Below are positions 26,736 through 35,652 of a DNA stretch of 64,000 bases, piece by piece. This DNA is from DASZHJ01 sp035517495 (GTDB taxonomy: Bacteria > Pseudomonadota > Alphaproteobacteria > ATCC43930 > CGMCC-115725). Below the pieces are notes generated by a model, which made no database searches, was not told the DNA's origin, and saw nothing but the letters and a program-made list of their open reading frames with translations. Within the stretch, counting starts at the first letter, position 1. Each line of letters opens with the position of its first letter. Where the stretch lies: contig DATIYT010000071.1 of NCBI GenBank assembly GCA_035517495.1, forward strand, positions 196,413 to 260,412, in the 5' to 3' direction. Made by a program: the position numbers and the translations under genes.

Positions 26736-27989
26736 ATGTCCAGCTTATTGGCATATCGGCGCAGCTTAGCGACCGCAGCGACTATCGCGTTTCTGACAGC
26801 ATTGACGCTCCCGGGCGTTGCACAATCGCCGCCGGGATTTAGTCCATTGGACAAATCGAATCCGGCCGCCAGCAAGCAGGACGAAAGCCTCAAGCCGCAT
26901 CCGACGCCGCCGACCGTAACACCAGTCGAGAAACTTCCGCTCGACAAGATCAAGCTGCCGCCCGGTTTCAAGGCCGAAGTCTGGTCGTACGGACATCCCG
27001 GCGGACGCACGATGGTGCTGGGCGACAAGGGCACGATGTTCATGGGCACCCGGCTGATCGGCCGCGTCTATGCGATCACGGACAAGAACGGCAAGCGCGA
27101 GGTGAAGGTTCTCCTGCAAGGCCTCACCCAGCCCAACGGCCTCGCCTTCAAGAATGGTTCACTCTACGTGTTCGCCATCAACAAGGTGTTTCGTTACGAC
27201 AACATCGAGGACAAGCTCGACAACCCCGGCACTCCGGTCGAGCTGACGGCCGCATACAATCTGCCCGACACGATCCACCATAATTGGAAGTACGTTGCCT
27301 TCGGACCGGATGGAAAGATGTACGTGCAGATCGGCTCGAACTGCAACATCTGCGAGGTCAATCCCGGCATCCATGGCCAGATCCGCCGGTACAACGCAGA
27401 CGGCACCGGCATGGAAATCGTCGCACGTGGAATCCGAAATACCGTCGGCTTCGATTGGCATCCGGTCACGAAGGAACTTTGGTTCACCGACAACGGCCGC
27501 GACTGGGCGGGCAACGCCGGTCCGGAGGATGAACTCAATCGCATCGCCAAGGGAGAGGAAGGCGCCTTCTACGGCTTCCCCTATTGCCATGCGCAGGGAA
27601 TTCCCGATCCGGATGTCAAACGGCCGAATCCGTGCGCCGGCGTGATCCTGCCCGCCGCATTGCTCGGGCCCCATGCGGCCGCGCTCGGCATCAAGTTCTA
27701 CACCGGCAAGATGTTCCCGGCTTCGTATCAAAACGTCGCCTTCATCGCCCGGCATGGTTCGTGGAACCGCGAAAAGAAGTTCGGTTATGACGTGGTTGTG
27801 GCGCGTATCTCGGGTGGAAGAGCCAGGATCGAGCCGTTCCTGACCGGGCTCCTGGACGAGAAGACCAATTCGTTTTTCGGCCGTCCGACATACGTGCTGC
27901 CGTTGGCCGACGGGTCGTTGCTCGTGTCCGACGAAACAGGCGGCGCGATCTACCGCATCACCTATGGCGCGAAGACCGCAAGCAACTAA
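26736..27989 (+). CDS. Secreted sorbosone/glucose dehydrogenase-like beta-propeller protein
   Basis: A 417 aa exported protein with signal peptide ending GVAQS and a six-bladed propeller of the soluble PQQ-dependent sugar dehydrogenase type: KLPPGFKAEVWSYG, GLTQPNGLAFKNGSLYV, YVAFGPDGKMYVQIGSNCN, ELWFTDNGRDWAGN, FIARHGSWNREKKFGYDVV and LLVSDETGGAIYRITYG. Family members oxidise sugars or aldehydes using PQQ. The ATG at 26736 follows GGGGAGG. A cytochrome c gene starts 11 bases downstream, a plausible electron acceptor. Confidence 0.85.
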   Translation: MSSLLAYRRSLATAATIAFLTALTLPGVAQSPPGFSPLDKSNPAASKQDESLKPHPTPPTVTPVEKLPLDKIKLPPGFKAEVWSYGHPGGRTMVLGDKGTMFMGTRLIGRVYAITDKNGKREVKVLLQGLTQPNGLAFKNGSLYVFAINKVFRYDNIEDKLDNPGTPVELTAAYNLPDTIHHNWKYVAFGPDGKMYVQIGSNCNICEVNPGIHGQIRRYNADGTGMEIVARGIRNTVGFDWHPVTKELWFTDNGRDWAGNAGPEDELNRIAKGEEGAFYGFPYCHAQGIPDPDVKRPNPCAGVILPAALLGPHAAALGIKFYTGKMFPASYQNVAFIARHGSWNREKKFGYDVVVARISGGRARIEPFLTGLLDEKTNSFFGRPTYVLPLADGSLLVSDETGGAIYRITYGAKTASN

Positions 27990-28000
27990 GCCACGGCGCC

Positions 28001-28591
28001 ATGAGCGTCACGCGTAACCGATGGCGGCCGCTGGTTCTTGGATTGGCGGCTGCCGTTTTTACTGGCGGTCCGGTTCTTGGTCAGAACCCGACTCTTGCGG
28101 AGCGCATCGCGCAATGCGCCGGCTGCCACGGCGCGGACGGCAATTCGCCCTTGCCGAAAATTCCGTCGCTGGCAGGCCAGCCGGCTTTCTTCATCCTCAA
28201 TCAGCTGTTCCTGATGCGCGAGGGCGTGCGCAAGGTCGCGGCGATGGCGCCGTTCGTGAAGGATTTGAAAGACAGCGACCTGGATGCACTGGCGACGCAT
28301 TACGCGAAACTTCCGCCCAAGGCGAGCAATGAGTCGATCGATCCTGCGCTGATCAAGCGCGGCGCCGAGATCGTTGCGCAGAAAAAATGCGTCTCCTGCC
28401 ACAAACCAAACTTTGCGGGCGATGAGCAAGTGCCGCGCATTGCAAAGCAGCGTGTGGATTACATGATCGAGGCGCTCCAGCAAATTCGCGACAGCAAGCG
28501 CGAGAGCGCCGATACCCTCATGAGCGGCGCGGTCGCAGGATTGGCCGACGCCGATCTGGCAGCGCTCGCGCATTACGCCGCCGCGAAGTAG
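28001..28591 (+). CDS. Diheme cytochrome c (c4-like)
   Basis: A 196 aa periplasmic protein with signal peptide and two heme sites: CAGCH (near residue 39) and CVSCH (near residue 132), each beginning a class I-like half with a LADADLAALAHYAA-type C-terminal helix. It follows the PQQ-type dehydrogenase by 11 bases and probably takes electrons from it to the respiratory chain. The first half has ADGNSPLPKIPSLAGQ, typical of cytochrome c4/c5-like domains. Confidence 0.9.
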   Translation: MSVTRNRWRPLVLGLAAAVFTGGPVLGQNPTLAERIAQCAGCHGADGNSPLPKIPSLAGQPAFFILNQLFLMREGVRKVAAMAPFVKDLKDSDLDALATHYAKLPPKASNESIDPALIKRGAEIVAQKKCVSCHKPNFAGDEQVPRIAKQRVDYMIEALQQIRDSKRESADTLMSGAVAGLADADLAALAHYAAAK

Positions 28592-28722
28592 CTTGCCTTG
28601 CCGACCGCGGCGACCAAAAATCAATTTCTGCGGCGCGGCCGACCGGCCGTGATTGAGAACACTAAAACGATCGTCTCCAATCTACGGTAGCAGGAGCGCG
28701 GACGCTCGCCTGAATTGTGTAT

Positions 28723-28737
28723 TTAACCTGCTGTAAA
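28723..28737 (+). promoter_or_regulatory. Possible CtrA box, one mismatch
   Basis: TTAACCTGCTGTAAA fits TTAA-N7-TTAA except for one base in the second half, 121-135 bases upstream of the HerA-like ATPase start. A poorer match (TTAACTGAATTTAGA) follows near 28793. Candidate only. Confidence 0.35.
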
Positions 28738-28857
28738 CCAAATTTAGCCCTGCGAATTGGGGGGCTTCGACTGCCGTCGGCCGGTCGCGGCTTAACTGAA
28801 TTTAGATCGCTCATCGATACATATCGGCGCCAATTCTGTCCAAACGAGACGGCGCCG

Positions 28858-30726
28858 ATGCTGGAGACCAGTGCGACTCTCGATCAAGCCAACCCGCTTG
28901 CAGCCAGCAAGCCGCTTGGCCACGTCCACTCCGTGAGTGGCTCCCAGGCGATGGTCGGCATCTTCCGCGAAGCTCTCGCTGATTCCCACCGCGACAACAT
29001 TACGGTCGGCAAATTTGTGAAAATCCAAACGCGCAGGGCCCTCATTGTCGGCATGATTACCGAGGTCTCCATACAAACATCGTCGACACTCCAGGAGCAA
29101 GGCAGCGCGGCGGTCGCTCGGGTCGATCTCATGGGCGAGATCAGCCAGCGCGGTGCTGACGGCATACGCTTTCACCGCGGCGTTTCCGATTATCCGACCA
29201 TTGGCGACCCGGTCACTCCGCTCACCAGCCAGGAATTGCGCATTGTCTTCGACGGGTCGAGTCATAAGACGATCAAGATCGGGCATTTGTATCAGGACAA
29301 CACCATCAGCCCCTGTATCGATATCGACGAAATGCTGAGCAAGCACTTCGCCGTACTCGGCACGACGGGCGTCGGCAAATCGAGCGCGGTCGCGCTCATT
29401 TTGCAGCAGATCCTGGAGACTCGAAAGGATCTGCGCATTTTCATGCTTGATGCCCACAATGAATACGGCCGCTGCTTCGGCGATCTTTCTTATGTGGTCA
29501 ATCCCAATAATCTGAAGCTGCCATTCTGGCTTTTCAATTTCGAAGAGATCGTCGACGTCTTCTTTGCCGGCCGCCTGGGCGTCGAGGAGGAAATCGAAAT
29601 TCTCGCCGAAGTCATTCCAGTCGCAAAGGCGAACTACACGCAGTACCGCCCCACGGCGGACCGGCCGGCGATCAAGAAGATCGACACAAAGAGCATCGGC
29701 TACACCGTCGACACGCCCGTGCCTTACCGTCTGGCGGATTTGATCTCCCTGATCGACGAGCGGATGGGCAAGCTCGAAAACCGCTCCTCGCGCATGAACT
29801 ATCACAAGCTCATGACGCGCATCGATTCCGTCAGCAATGATCCCCGTTATGGCTTCATGTTCGACAACGCCAATGTCGGCGGCGACACGATGGCCGAAGC
29901 CATCAGTCAGTTGTTCCGGCTGCCGGTTGCCGGCAAGCCGATGACGATCATGCAGTTGGCCGGTTTCCCCGCCGAGGTGGTCGATGCGGTGGTCTCGGTG
30001 CTTTGCCGCATGGCATTTGACTTTGGCTTGTGGAGCGACGGGGCCGCGCCATTGCTGTTCATCTGCGAGGAAGCTCACCGTTACGCATCGACCGACCGTT
30101 CCGTCGGCTTCGCGCCGACCCGACGGGCAATTTCCCGGATTGCAAAGGAAGGGCGAAAATACGGTGTCTTCCTCGGGCTGGTCACCCAGCGCCCGGCCGA
30201 GCTCGATGCCACCATCATTTCTCAGTGCAGCACGCTGTTCGCCATGCGCATGTCCAACGACCGCGACCAGGGGCTGCTGCGATCGGCGATTTCCGATGCC
30301 GCCGCCAATCTGTTCAACTTCGTACCATCGCTCGGCACGCGCGAGGCTTTGGCCTTCGGCGTCGGCGTTCCTTTGCCGACCAGGTTAACGTTTGCCGAGT
30401 TGTCGTCCGAACGTCTGCCCAGAAGCGAGGCGCTCGCCGATAATTCCGATCTTCGAGCGGACGGCCAAGACCTGAACTTCATTGCATCAGTCGTTGAGCG
30501 CTGGCGCGGCGCCACGCTCAGCCAACGCAAACTTGCCGAAGAGACGCCACCGGCCGTCAAGCCGTTGCCCGGATCCGCGGCACCCCCGCTCCAGCCGGGC
30601 CCTGCCGCGGGACAACCGCAGCCGCCGGATGCCAATCGCCTTGGCCTGTTGCGAAAGCCGCTCGGTGATCGGCCCGAGCCTTATGCGCCGTTGCGCAACC
30701 CCGCGTCCGGAACGTTGACGCGCTAA
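28858..30726 (+). CDS. HerA/DUF87-type hexameric ATPase
   Basis: A 622 aa protein with an N-terminal HAS-barrel-like region, Walker A GTTGVGKSS (168-176), LRIFMLDAHNEYGR, Walker B LLFICEEAHRY and GLVTQRPAELDATIISQC. It belongs to the HerA/FtsK-like translocase family (DUF87). HerA proteins usually pair with NurA or Sir2-like partners in DNA processing or defence; neither is next door here. The C-terminal tail (about 75 residues) is Pro-rich and probably disordered. I use the ATG at 28858; the frame is open from 28717. Role unknown. Confidence 0.8.
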   Translation: MLETSATLDQANPLAASKPLGHVHSVSGSQAMVGIFREALADSHRDNITVGKFVKIQTRRALIVGMITEVSIQTSSTLQEQGSAAVARVDLMGEISQRGADGIRFHRGVSDYPTIGDPVTPLTSQELRIVFDGSSHKTIKIGHLYQDNTISPCIDIDEMLSKHFAVLGTTGVGKSSAVALILQQILETRKDLRIFMLDAHNEYGRCFGDLSYVVNPNNLKLPFWLFNFEEIVDVFFAGRLGVEEEIEILAEVIPVAKANYTQYRPTADRPAIKKIDTKSIGYTVDTPVPYRLADLISLIDERMGKLENRSSRMNYHKLMTRIDSVSNDPRYGFMFDNANVGGDTMAEAISQLFRLPVAGKPMTIMQLAGFPAEVVDAVVSVLCRMAFDFGLWSDGAAPLLFICEEAHRYASTDRSVGFAPTRRAISRIAKEGRKYGVFLGLVTQRPAELDATIISQCSTLFAMRMSNDRDQGLLRSAISDAAANLFNFVPSLGTREALAFGVGVPLPTRLTFAELSSERLPRSEALADNSDLRADGQDLNFIASVVERWRGATLSQRKLAEETPPAVKPLPGSAAPPLQPGPAAGQPQPPDANRLGLLRKPLGDRPEPYAPLRNPASGTLTR

Positions 30727-30753
30727 GATCGCAAATAATTGATCGTTGATTGA

Positions 30754-33099
30754 TCAGATCTGCCGAGCTCGTATTTTGCGGAGCGCGCGGTAGGTATCGC
30801 TCTCGCGCCCCTCAAGGCTTTCGCGCGCCGGTTCCATGCTGCGGCCGCTGACTTGCCCGTTGCGCGTGCTGGTGACCTCATCAAGGTAGAGCGGCTTGGA
30901 AAAATAGAAGCCTTGCGCGTAGCGGATGCGCGAGGCGGTGCGTAGATACGTCAGCTCCTCCAAGGTTTCCACGCCTTCTGCGATGATGCTCATTCCGAGC
31001 GCCTGCGCGATCGACTCGATTGCCCGCAAGACGCTCTGATTACGCGGCCGCTTCTGGATGTCGGTGATGAACGACCGGTCCACCTTGACCTCGTCCGCCG
31101 TGATATCCGCCAGCGCCGACAACGACGAATAGCCGGTGCCGAAATCGTCGATCGAGACGCGAACCCCGATTTGGCGAAGCACCGGCAGTACCTGCGTCTG
31201 AAAAATGCCCTTTGCGGCGAAGGCATCCTCGGTGAGCTCGAGCATGATGCGGTCGGCATAGCCGCTGGAACGCAATGATTCCATGAACGGAAGCATGAAA
31301 TGCAGGTCGCCGGCCTGCTTCGCCGCAACGTTGATGCTGATAGTGGTGCTGGCGCCGAACGCCTCATCCAGCCGCTCGATCGAGTGAATCGCCTCGGCGA
31401 GCACGAAATTCGTTACCGGGTCGATCAAACCTAGCTCGATGGCGAGCCCGATGAAGTCTCCGGGAGGATGAATGTCTCCATCATCGTCGCGCCAGCGCAC
31501 CAGCGTTTCAAATCCGATGATGTCCTGGGTCTGGATGTCCACCTTCGGCTGAAAGGCGCAACAGAAACGCTGATCGCGGATCGCCAAGCGCAGACGTTGC
31601 TCGATCTCCATCCGCGCGGTGTTCGCCAATCCCATGTTGGCGTCGAAGTAAACCACGCTGCCGCGTGACGAATGTTTGGCCCGGTACAGCGCACTGCCGG
31701 CATTACGGCGCAGAACGTCGTAGCTCGTGCCGTGTTCGGGATAGACGCTCACCCCGATGCAGGCCGATGTGAAGATCTCGAACGCCTGGATATGAAACGG
31801 CTGCTTGAGATCGCGCAGGACAGTGTCGACAAGGGCGCGAAGCTGATCTTCATCATTCTCAGGATTGATCAACAGCATGAATTCGTCGCCGCTGATGCGC
31901 GCCAGCATGTCGCTGTCGCGAAGCCTCTTTTTTATGCGCTGCGTGATCTGCACCAGCAGCGCGTCGCCGACCGCGTGGCTGTAATAGTCGTTGATATGCT
32001 TGAAATTATCGATGTCGATGAACGCCACGGCAAAGCGGGAAATAGTCTCGTTGCGCTGCACGACCTGCTCGACCCGCTTTTGGAACAGGAGGCCGTTCGG
32101 CAGGCCGGTCAGGTCGTCGAAATGCGCCAGCCGCGCTAGCTCGCGCTCGAAACGCTTGCGTTCCGAAATATCGAGCGAGCTCGAGAGCAACAGTTTCTGG
32201 TCGAAAGTCTGCAGCGGCTTATGCGACGTCAGCCAAGTGCGCTCGCTATTGCCGTCCTTGATTGTCTCTTCCGTATTGACCGACTTGCCCGAAAGGATCA
32301 GATCGATTTCCCATTGGCGTCGTTGCGCCGCTTCCGCCGGCGGCAGGAAATCAGCCGGCGATGCGCCCATCAGCACGTTCTTCGGCGTTGCCAAATTGAT
32401 GGCGGCGGTCGAATTGACCAGGATGAAGCGCCCATCGCTGTCCTGCACCGTTACCCCGATCGGAAGATGATCGAATATGTCCTGCAGCAGTTCATTGCTG
32501 TTCTGCGCCTCCTGTTCGTCCTGCCGCACTTGCGTGACGAATTGATTCAGGCGATCGATCTCAGCATCGAGCTTTCCGCTGTTGCGTGCCGCCAGCGCCG
32601 CCAATGCGACCACCGCGCACTGCCGCGCGATCACGACGGCGCCCCCGGCAAAATTCCCTTTGCCGAGCGCACGTAACATGACCAGAACAGCCGGTCGGCC
32701 GTACAGCCCGATCGGCAGACAAAGCGCCGGCTGCAGGGGCGAGAACATGTTTGACAACGCGAGCTGAAAATCTTGGACTTGCGTGCCGGCCCCACCGGTC
32801 AGAATTCGGCCGTTGAGAACGTCCTGGAACGCATCCTTGGGCCAGCGGCGGCGGCTCAATTCGCCCGGCTCCGATGCCACGCATTCCAATTCCTCGCCCT
32901 GGCTGTCCAGAACCATGGCTTGGTCGCATGCGAACACGGCGTTCAGCGCTGCGAACAGTTCCGCGAATGAATTGCTGTCGTCCTCGATGCTCAGGAGCGC
33001 GCCAAGTAGGGCGAGGTTCGCCTGCGCGGTTTCGGCAAGCGCCTGAGAGTTGTCCGGCGACGAGTCAACTGCTTTGTCGACAGCCTTGGAAATCGACAT
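30754..33099 (-). CDS. GGDEF-EAL protein with GAF and PAS sensor regions
   Basis: A 781 aa cytoplasmic signalling protein: GAF-like N terminus (1-190), a coiled helix, PAS domain (about 200-315; DHLPIGVTVQDSDGRFILVN), GGDEF (about 325-485) and EAL (about 500-750). The diguanylate cyclase signature reads ARISGDEF (SGDEF in place of GGDEF), still within active variants. The EAL signature reads FETLVRW (ETL), while other phosphodiesterase residues are kept: SINVAAK, LELTEDA, IDDFGTGYSSL, VKVDRSFI. It probably turns over cyclic di-GMP, but which activity dominates is unclear. It is convergent with the HerA-like gene. Confidence 0.9.
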   Translation of the reverse strand: MSISKAVDKAVDSSPDNSQALAETAQANLALLGALLSIEDDSNSFAELFAALNAVFACDQAMVLDSQGEELECVASEPGELSRRRWPKDAFQDVLNGRILTGGAGTQVQDFQLALSNMFSPLQPALCLPIGLYGRPAVLVMLRALGKGNFAGGAVVIARQCAVVALAALAARNSGKLDAEIDRLNQFVTQVRQDEQEAQNSNELLQDIFDHLPIGVTVQDSDGRFILVNSTAAINLATPKNVLMGASPADFLPPAEAAQRRQWEIDLILSGKSVNTEETIKDGNSERTWLTSHKPLQTFDQKLLLSSSLDISERKRFERELARLAHFDDLTGLPNGLLFQKRVEQVVQRNETISRFAVAFIDIDNFKHINDYYSHAVGDALLVQITQRIKKRLRDSDMLARISGDEFMLLINPENDEDQLRALVDTVLRDLKQPFHIQAFEIFTSACIGVSVYPEHGTSYDVLRRNAGSALYRAKHSSRGSVVYFDANMGLANTARMEIEQRLRLAIRDQRFCCAFQPKVDIQTQDIIGFETLVRWRDDDGDIHPPGDFIGLAIELGLIDPVTNFVLAEAIHSIERLDEAFGASTTISINVAAKQAGDLHFMLPFMESLRSSGYADRIMLELTEDAFAAKGIFQTQVLPVLRQIGVRVSIDDFGTGYSSLSALADITADEVKVDRSFITDIQKRPRNQSVLRAIESIAQALGMSIIAEGVETLEELTYLRTASRIRYAQGFYFSKPLYLDEVTSTRNGQVSGRSMEPARESLEGRESDTYRALRKIRARQI

Positions 33100-33307
33100 A
33101 CGCCATCACATGCCTTCGTCGCGAATCAGGCCGATCCGCCGATGCCAGCAGGATTCAGGTCTAGCGAGAGACAATTGGAAAATTGTTTCAATCCATTACG
33201 GTCGGCGCCGGATATGGTTAGCAAATTGTTACTTCCACCGGCTTGCGAGGCTGCGCCGGCCATGGAATGCTTTCGTCGCCGAGAACCGGGAGAGACGGGA
33301 GGGACAT

Positions 33308-33757
33308 ATGTCGCGCGTTTCTGCAGTTGTTCTCTATGTCGCGACCTTGATGGTCGCGCTGTTGCCGGCGAGCACCTCGTCACATGCCCAGGCCGACCAG
33401 AAGCCGCCGGAAATCTACATCACCTTCGTCAGCGCGGGCTTCATCGTTGGGGCTTCGGGCGGCAGTGGCACGCTGGTCTATCAAGGGAAACGTTACCCGT
33501 TGAACATCGGCGGCGTCAGTTTGGGTGCCACCTTTGGCGCCTCGAAAGCCGAGCTTGCCGGTACGGTCCAGAACCTGAACAACGTGTCCGACATCGCGGG
33601 AACCTATGGCGCGGCAGAAGCGGGTTATGCCGTCGTCGGCGGCAAGAAAACCGCGAAGTTGAAAAACACGAAGGGCGTGGTGCTTGTGCTCAGGGGCCGC
33701 CAAGTCGGATTGGAAATTCAACTTGATTTGAGCGGGATGCAAATCTCGCTCAAGTAG
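33308..33757 (+). CDS. Small exported protein, function unknown
   Basis: A 149 aa protein with a signal peptide (ending SSHAQA) and a glycine-rich beta domain: FVSAGFIVGASGGSGTLVY, AAEAGYAVVGGKKTAKL and an ending GLEIQLDLSGMQISL. The text weakly recalls DUF1134/EipA-type small barrels (for example the GVGLRLGANVG end of EipA in this window) but I cannot assign it. ATG at 33308 follows GGGAGGG. Confidence 0.7.
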   Translation: MSRVSAVVLYVATLMVALLPASTSSHAQADQKPPEIYITFVSAGFIVGASGGSGTLVYQGKRYPLNIGGVSLGATFGASKAELAGTVQNLNNVSDIAGTYGAAEAGYAVVGGKKTAKLKNTKGVVLVLRGRQVGLEIQLDLSGMQISLK

Positions 33758-33846
33758 CGGCGCCGCGAGACGCCCCCTGATCGACCTGCAGTCATCGACC
33801 GTTCGGCCGATCACCGCACGCGGCCAAGATGATGGCACACGCCTCC

Positions 33847-34194
33847 CTAGCGGGTGGCTCTGGTGGTGAACCAGATTTGCGGGGTGCCCTTCACGCCGGC
33901 TTTATCCATCGCGGCCTTCAAATCGGGAGATGCCACAAAGGCCTTCGCCTGCTCGATCGATTTGAAGTCGTGGATGACCGTGATGTCGTTGCCGTTATCG
34001 ACGGTCCGATAAACCGCCTGATTGATCACGCCAAGCTTGCGTCGCGTGGCATTGAATTCGTTGTAGACTTTGCGCCACGCCGCATAGTCGTTGACCTCGT
34101 GGCGCACATACACGCGAACTTCGGCCGCTGCGGCCGGTTGCACAGTTGCGGCAAACCCCAATAGAACCGCACAAACCAGAATGAATGACCTCAT
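33847..34194 (-). CDS. Exported ABM-like (dimeric alpha+beta barrel) protein
   Basis: A 115 aa protein with signal peptide (to about residue 23, PAAAA) and a ferredoxin-like fold of the antibiotic-biosynthesis-monooxygenase type: VRVYVRHEVNDYAAWRKVYN, then VYRTVDNGNDITVIHDFKS and a helix AKAFVASPDLKAAMDKAGV. Cytoplasmic relatives are monooxygenases or stress proteins; the exported role is unknown. ATG follows GAGGAGGG. Confidence 0.75.
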   Translation of the reverse strand: MRSFILVCAVLLGFAATVQPAAAAEVRVYVRHEVNDYAAWRKVYNEFNATRRKLGVINQAVYRTVDNGNDITVIHDFKSIEQAKAFVASPDLKAAMDKAGVKGTPQIWFTTRATR

Positions 34195-34327
34195 CGTAAC
34201 CCTCCTCGCAACGATTTCTCGCGCCGTTCCGCGCTACTGTTGGCGGCCCCGACCGCAAGACTACCCAGAGTTATATATCTCGGACAAGCCCGCGCCGGCG
34301 CCGCCGGCGGAGCGAGCGGTACGGACT

Positions 34328-34513
34328 CTATTGCGTGTCGCTCTCCGGACGCTTGATCAGCTTGAACACCGGCGCGGGCGCGTCGGTCCATCGGTGCATG
34401 GTGTTCCGGCACACCACGCACGCAACGCTGCCATCGCCTGGGGATACGACTTTGGTATCGGCCCTTTCGTACAGGGCGCCGCAGTGGGGGCAATGGAATT
34501 GGACCACCGACAT
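34328..34513 (-). CDS. Small zinc-ribbon protein
   Basis: A 61 aa protein with two Cys pairs, CPHC near the N terminus and CVVC about 25 residues later, spaced as in a zinc ribbon. C-terminal half has WTDAPAPVFKLIKRPE, seen in small MJ0042-like/unknown zinc-finger proteins. Start uncertain: ATG at 34513 or a TTG 12 codons upstream; neither has a clear ribosome-binding site. Confidence 0.55.
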   Translation of the reverse strand: MSVVQFHCPHCGALYERADTKVVSPGDGSVACVVCRNTMHRWTDAPAPVFKLIKRPESDTQ

Positions 34514-34731
34514 GCCCGTAAAAATGGCACGCGCAACGCAATCCTTCAATTCGTTTTCAACCCAAATTTTGCGGATTGACGAGCCTCGACATGATCGTTA
34601 CGGCATGCTGCACTTGCCTGCGTGAGCACCGGCGCCAAACGAGAAAATCCCTCCACGCGCGGTGTAGTTCGACAGATACCGGTGCACGGCAGTCCGGGAA
34701 GCTGAAGGTTACGCAGTTTGAGGAGGTCCCC

Positions 34732-35226
34732 ATGATATTGGATTTTTCCGCATTCACCTGGTTCCACGTCCTATTGAGCCTGATCGCACTGATAGCGGGA
34801 CTGATGTTGATCCCGGCCCTGCTCCAGGGCGAAAGCGCAGCCGGACTGACGTCCGTCTATCTGGCAAGCTCGGTGGCAACCGATGTGACGGGATTTTTCT
34901 TTCCGTTCACGAAATTCATGCCCTCGCACGGGGTCGGCTTGCTCTCGCTTGTACTGATGGCCGTCGCCATCATCGCGCGTTATGTCTTTCACTACGCCGG
35001 CGCCTGGCGTTGGCTCTATGCGGTCTGCATGATGCTGAGCATCTATTTCCTCGCCTTCGTAACCGTCGTCCAGGCATTCATGAAGGTGCTGGCCCTGCAG
35101 GCCCTGGCGCCGACCCAGTCGGAGCCGCCTTTCGCGATCACCCAGCTGGTTGTGCTCGTGATCTTCGCCGGCTTGACGATCGCGACGGCGATCAAATTCC
35201 GGCCGGCTGCGATGCCTGCCGCGTAG
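34732..35226 (+). CDS. Four-helix integral membrane protein, function unknown
   Basis: A 164 aa protein with four hydrophobic segments (FHVLLSLIALIAGLMLIPALL; GVGLLSLVLMAVAIIARYV; LYAVCMMLSIYFLAFVTVVQ; ITQLVVLVIFAGLTIATAI). No catalytic motif. Similar proteins are widespread conserved hypotheticals. ATG at 34732 follows GAGGAGG; the frame is open upstream but without membrane character. Confidence 0.75.
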   Translation: MILDFSAFTWFHVLLSLIALIAGLMLIPALLQGESAAGLTSVYLASSVATDVTGFFFPFTKFMPSHGVGLLSLVLMAVAIIARYVFHYAGAWRWLYAVCMMLSIYFLAFVTVVQAFMKVLALQALAPTQSEPPFAITQLVVLVIFAGLTIATAIKFRPAAMPAA

Positions 35227-35243
35227 CGTCCGGTGGAACGCAG

Positions 35244-35642
35244 CTAGCGCTTGGCTTTTTCCGCCAGTTTCTGATTGAACCGGCGCAAGTCGATGACGAT
35301 GCGCTCGTGCGTGCCGTTGCCGATCTCCTCGCTCTCATCATGCGCGCTCACCTTGAATTTGATCCGCCGGCCGTTGACCTCGATGACTTCGGCCTCCGCC
35401 CGCACGTCGTGTCCGGCCGGTGTTGCAGCCAGATGCCGGATATCGATCGTCGTACCAACCGCGCTCTCGCCTTCATCGAGGTAGGATTTGATCGCGTTAA
35501 GCGCCGCATTTTCCATCGACCGGATCATCATCGGCGTCGCAAAGACCGGCGGCAGCGTCGAATCTTTGAATTGATTGGCCAGATGCTCCGGCTTGACGCG
35601 CAATGTGAATGTGCCCTTGGCCCCGAGCGGTATCGGCCGCAT
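35244..35642 (-). CDS. FlK-like hot-dog thioesterase
   Basis: A 132 aa single-domain protein of the fluoroacetyl-CoA thioesterase (FlK) type: PPVFATPMMIRSMENAAL contains the conserved helix with Glu, followed by TTIDIRHLAATPAGHDVRAEAEV with the conserved His and ending in THERIVIDLRRF. FlK relatives hydrolyse short acyl-CoAs; true fluoroacetyl-CoA specificity is not implied. It is followed by the LLM oxidoreductase on the same strand in head-to-tail order (gene at 35653-36729 lies upstream). Confidence 0.85.
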   Translation of the reverse strand: MRPIPLGAKGTFTLRVKPEHLANQFKDSTLPPVFATPMMIRSMENAALNAIKSYLDEGESAVGTTIDIRHLAATPAGHDVRAEAEVIEVNGRRIKFKVSAHDESEEIGNGTHERIVIDLRRFNQKLAEKAKR

Positions 35643-35652
35643 GATCCCCGCC

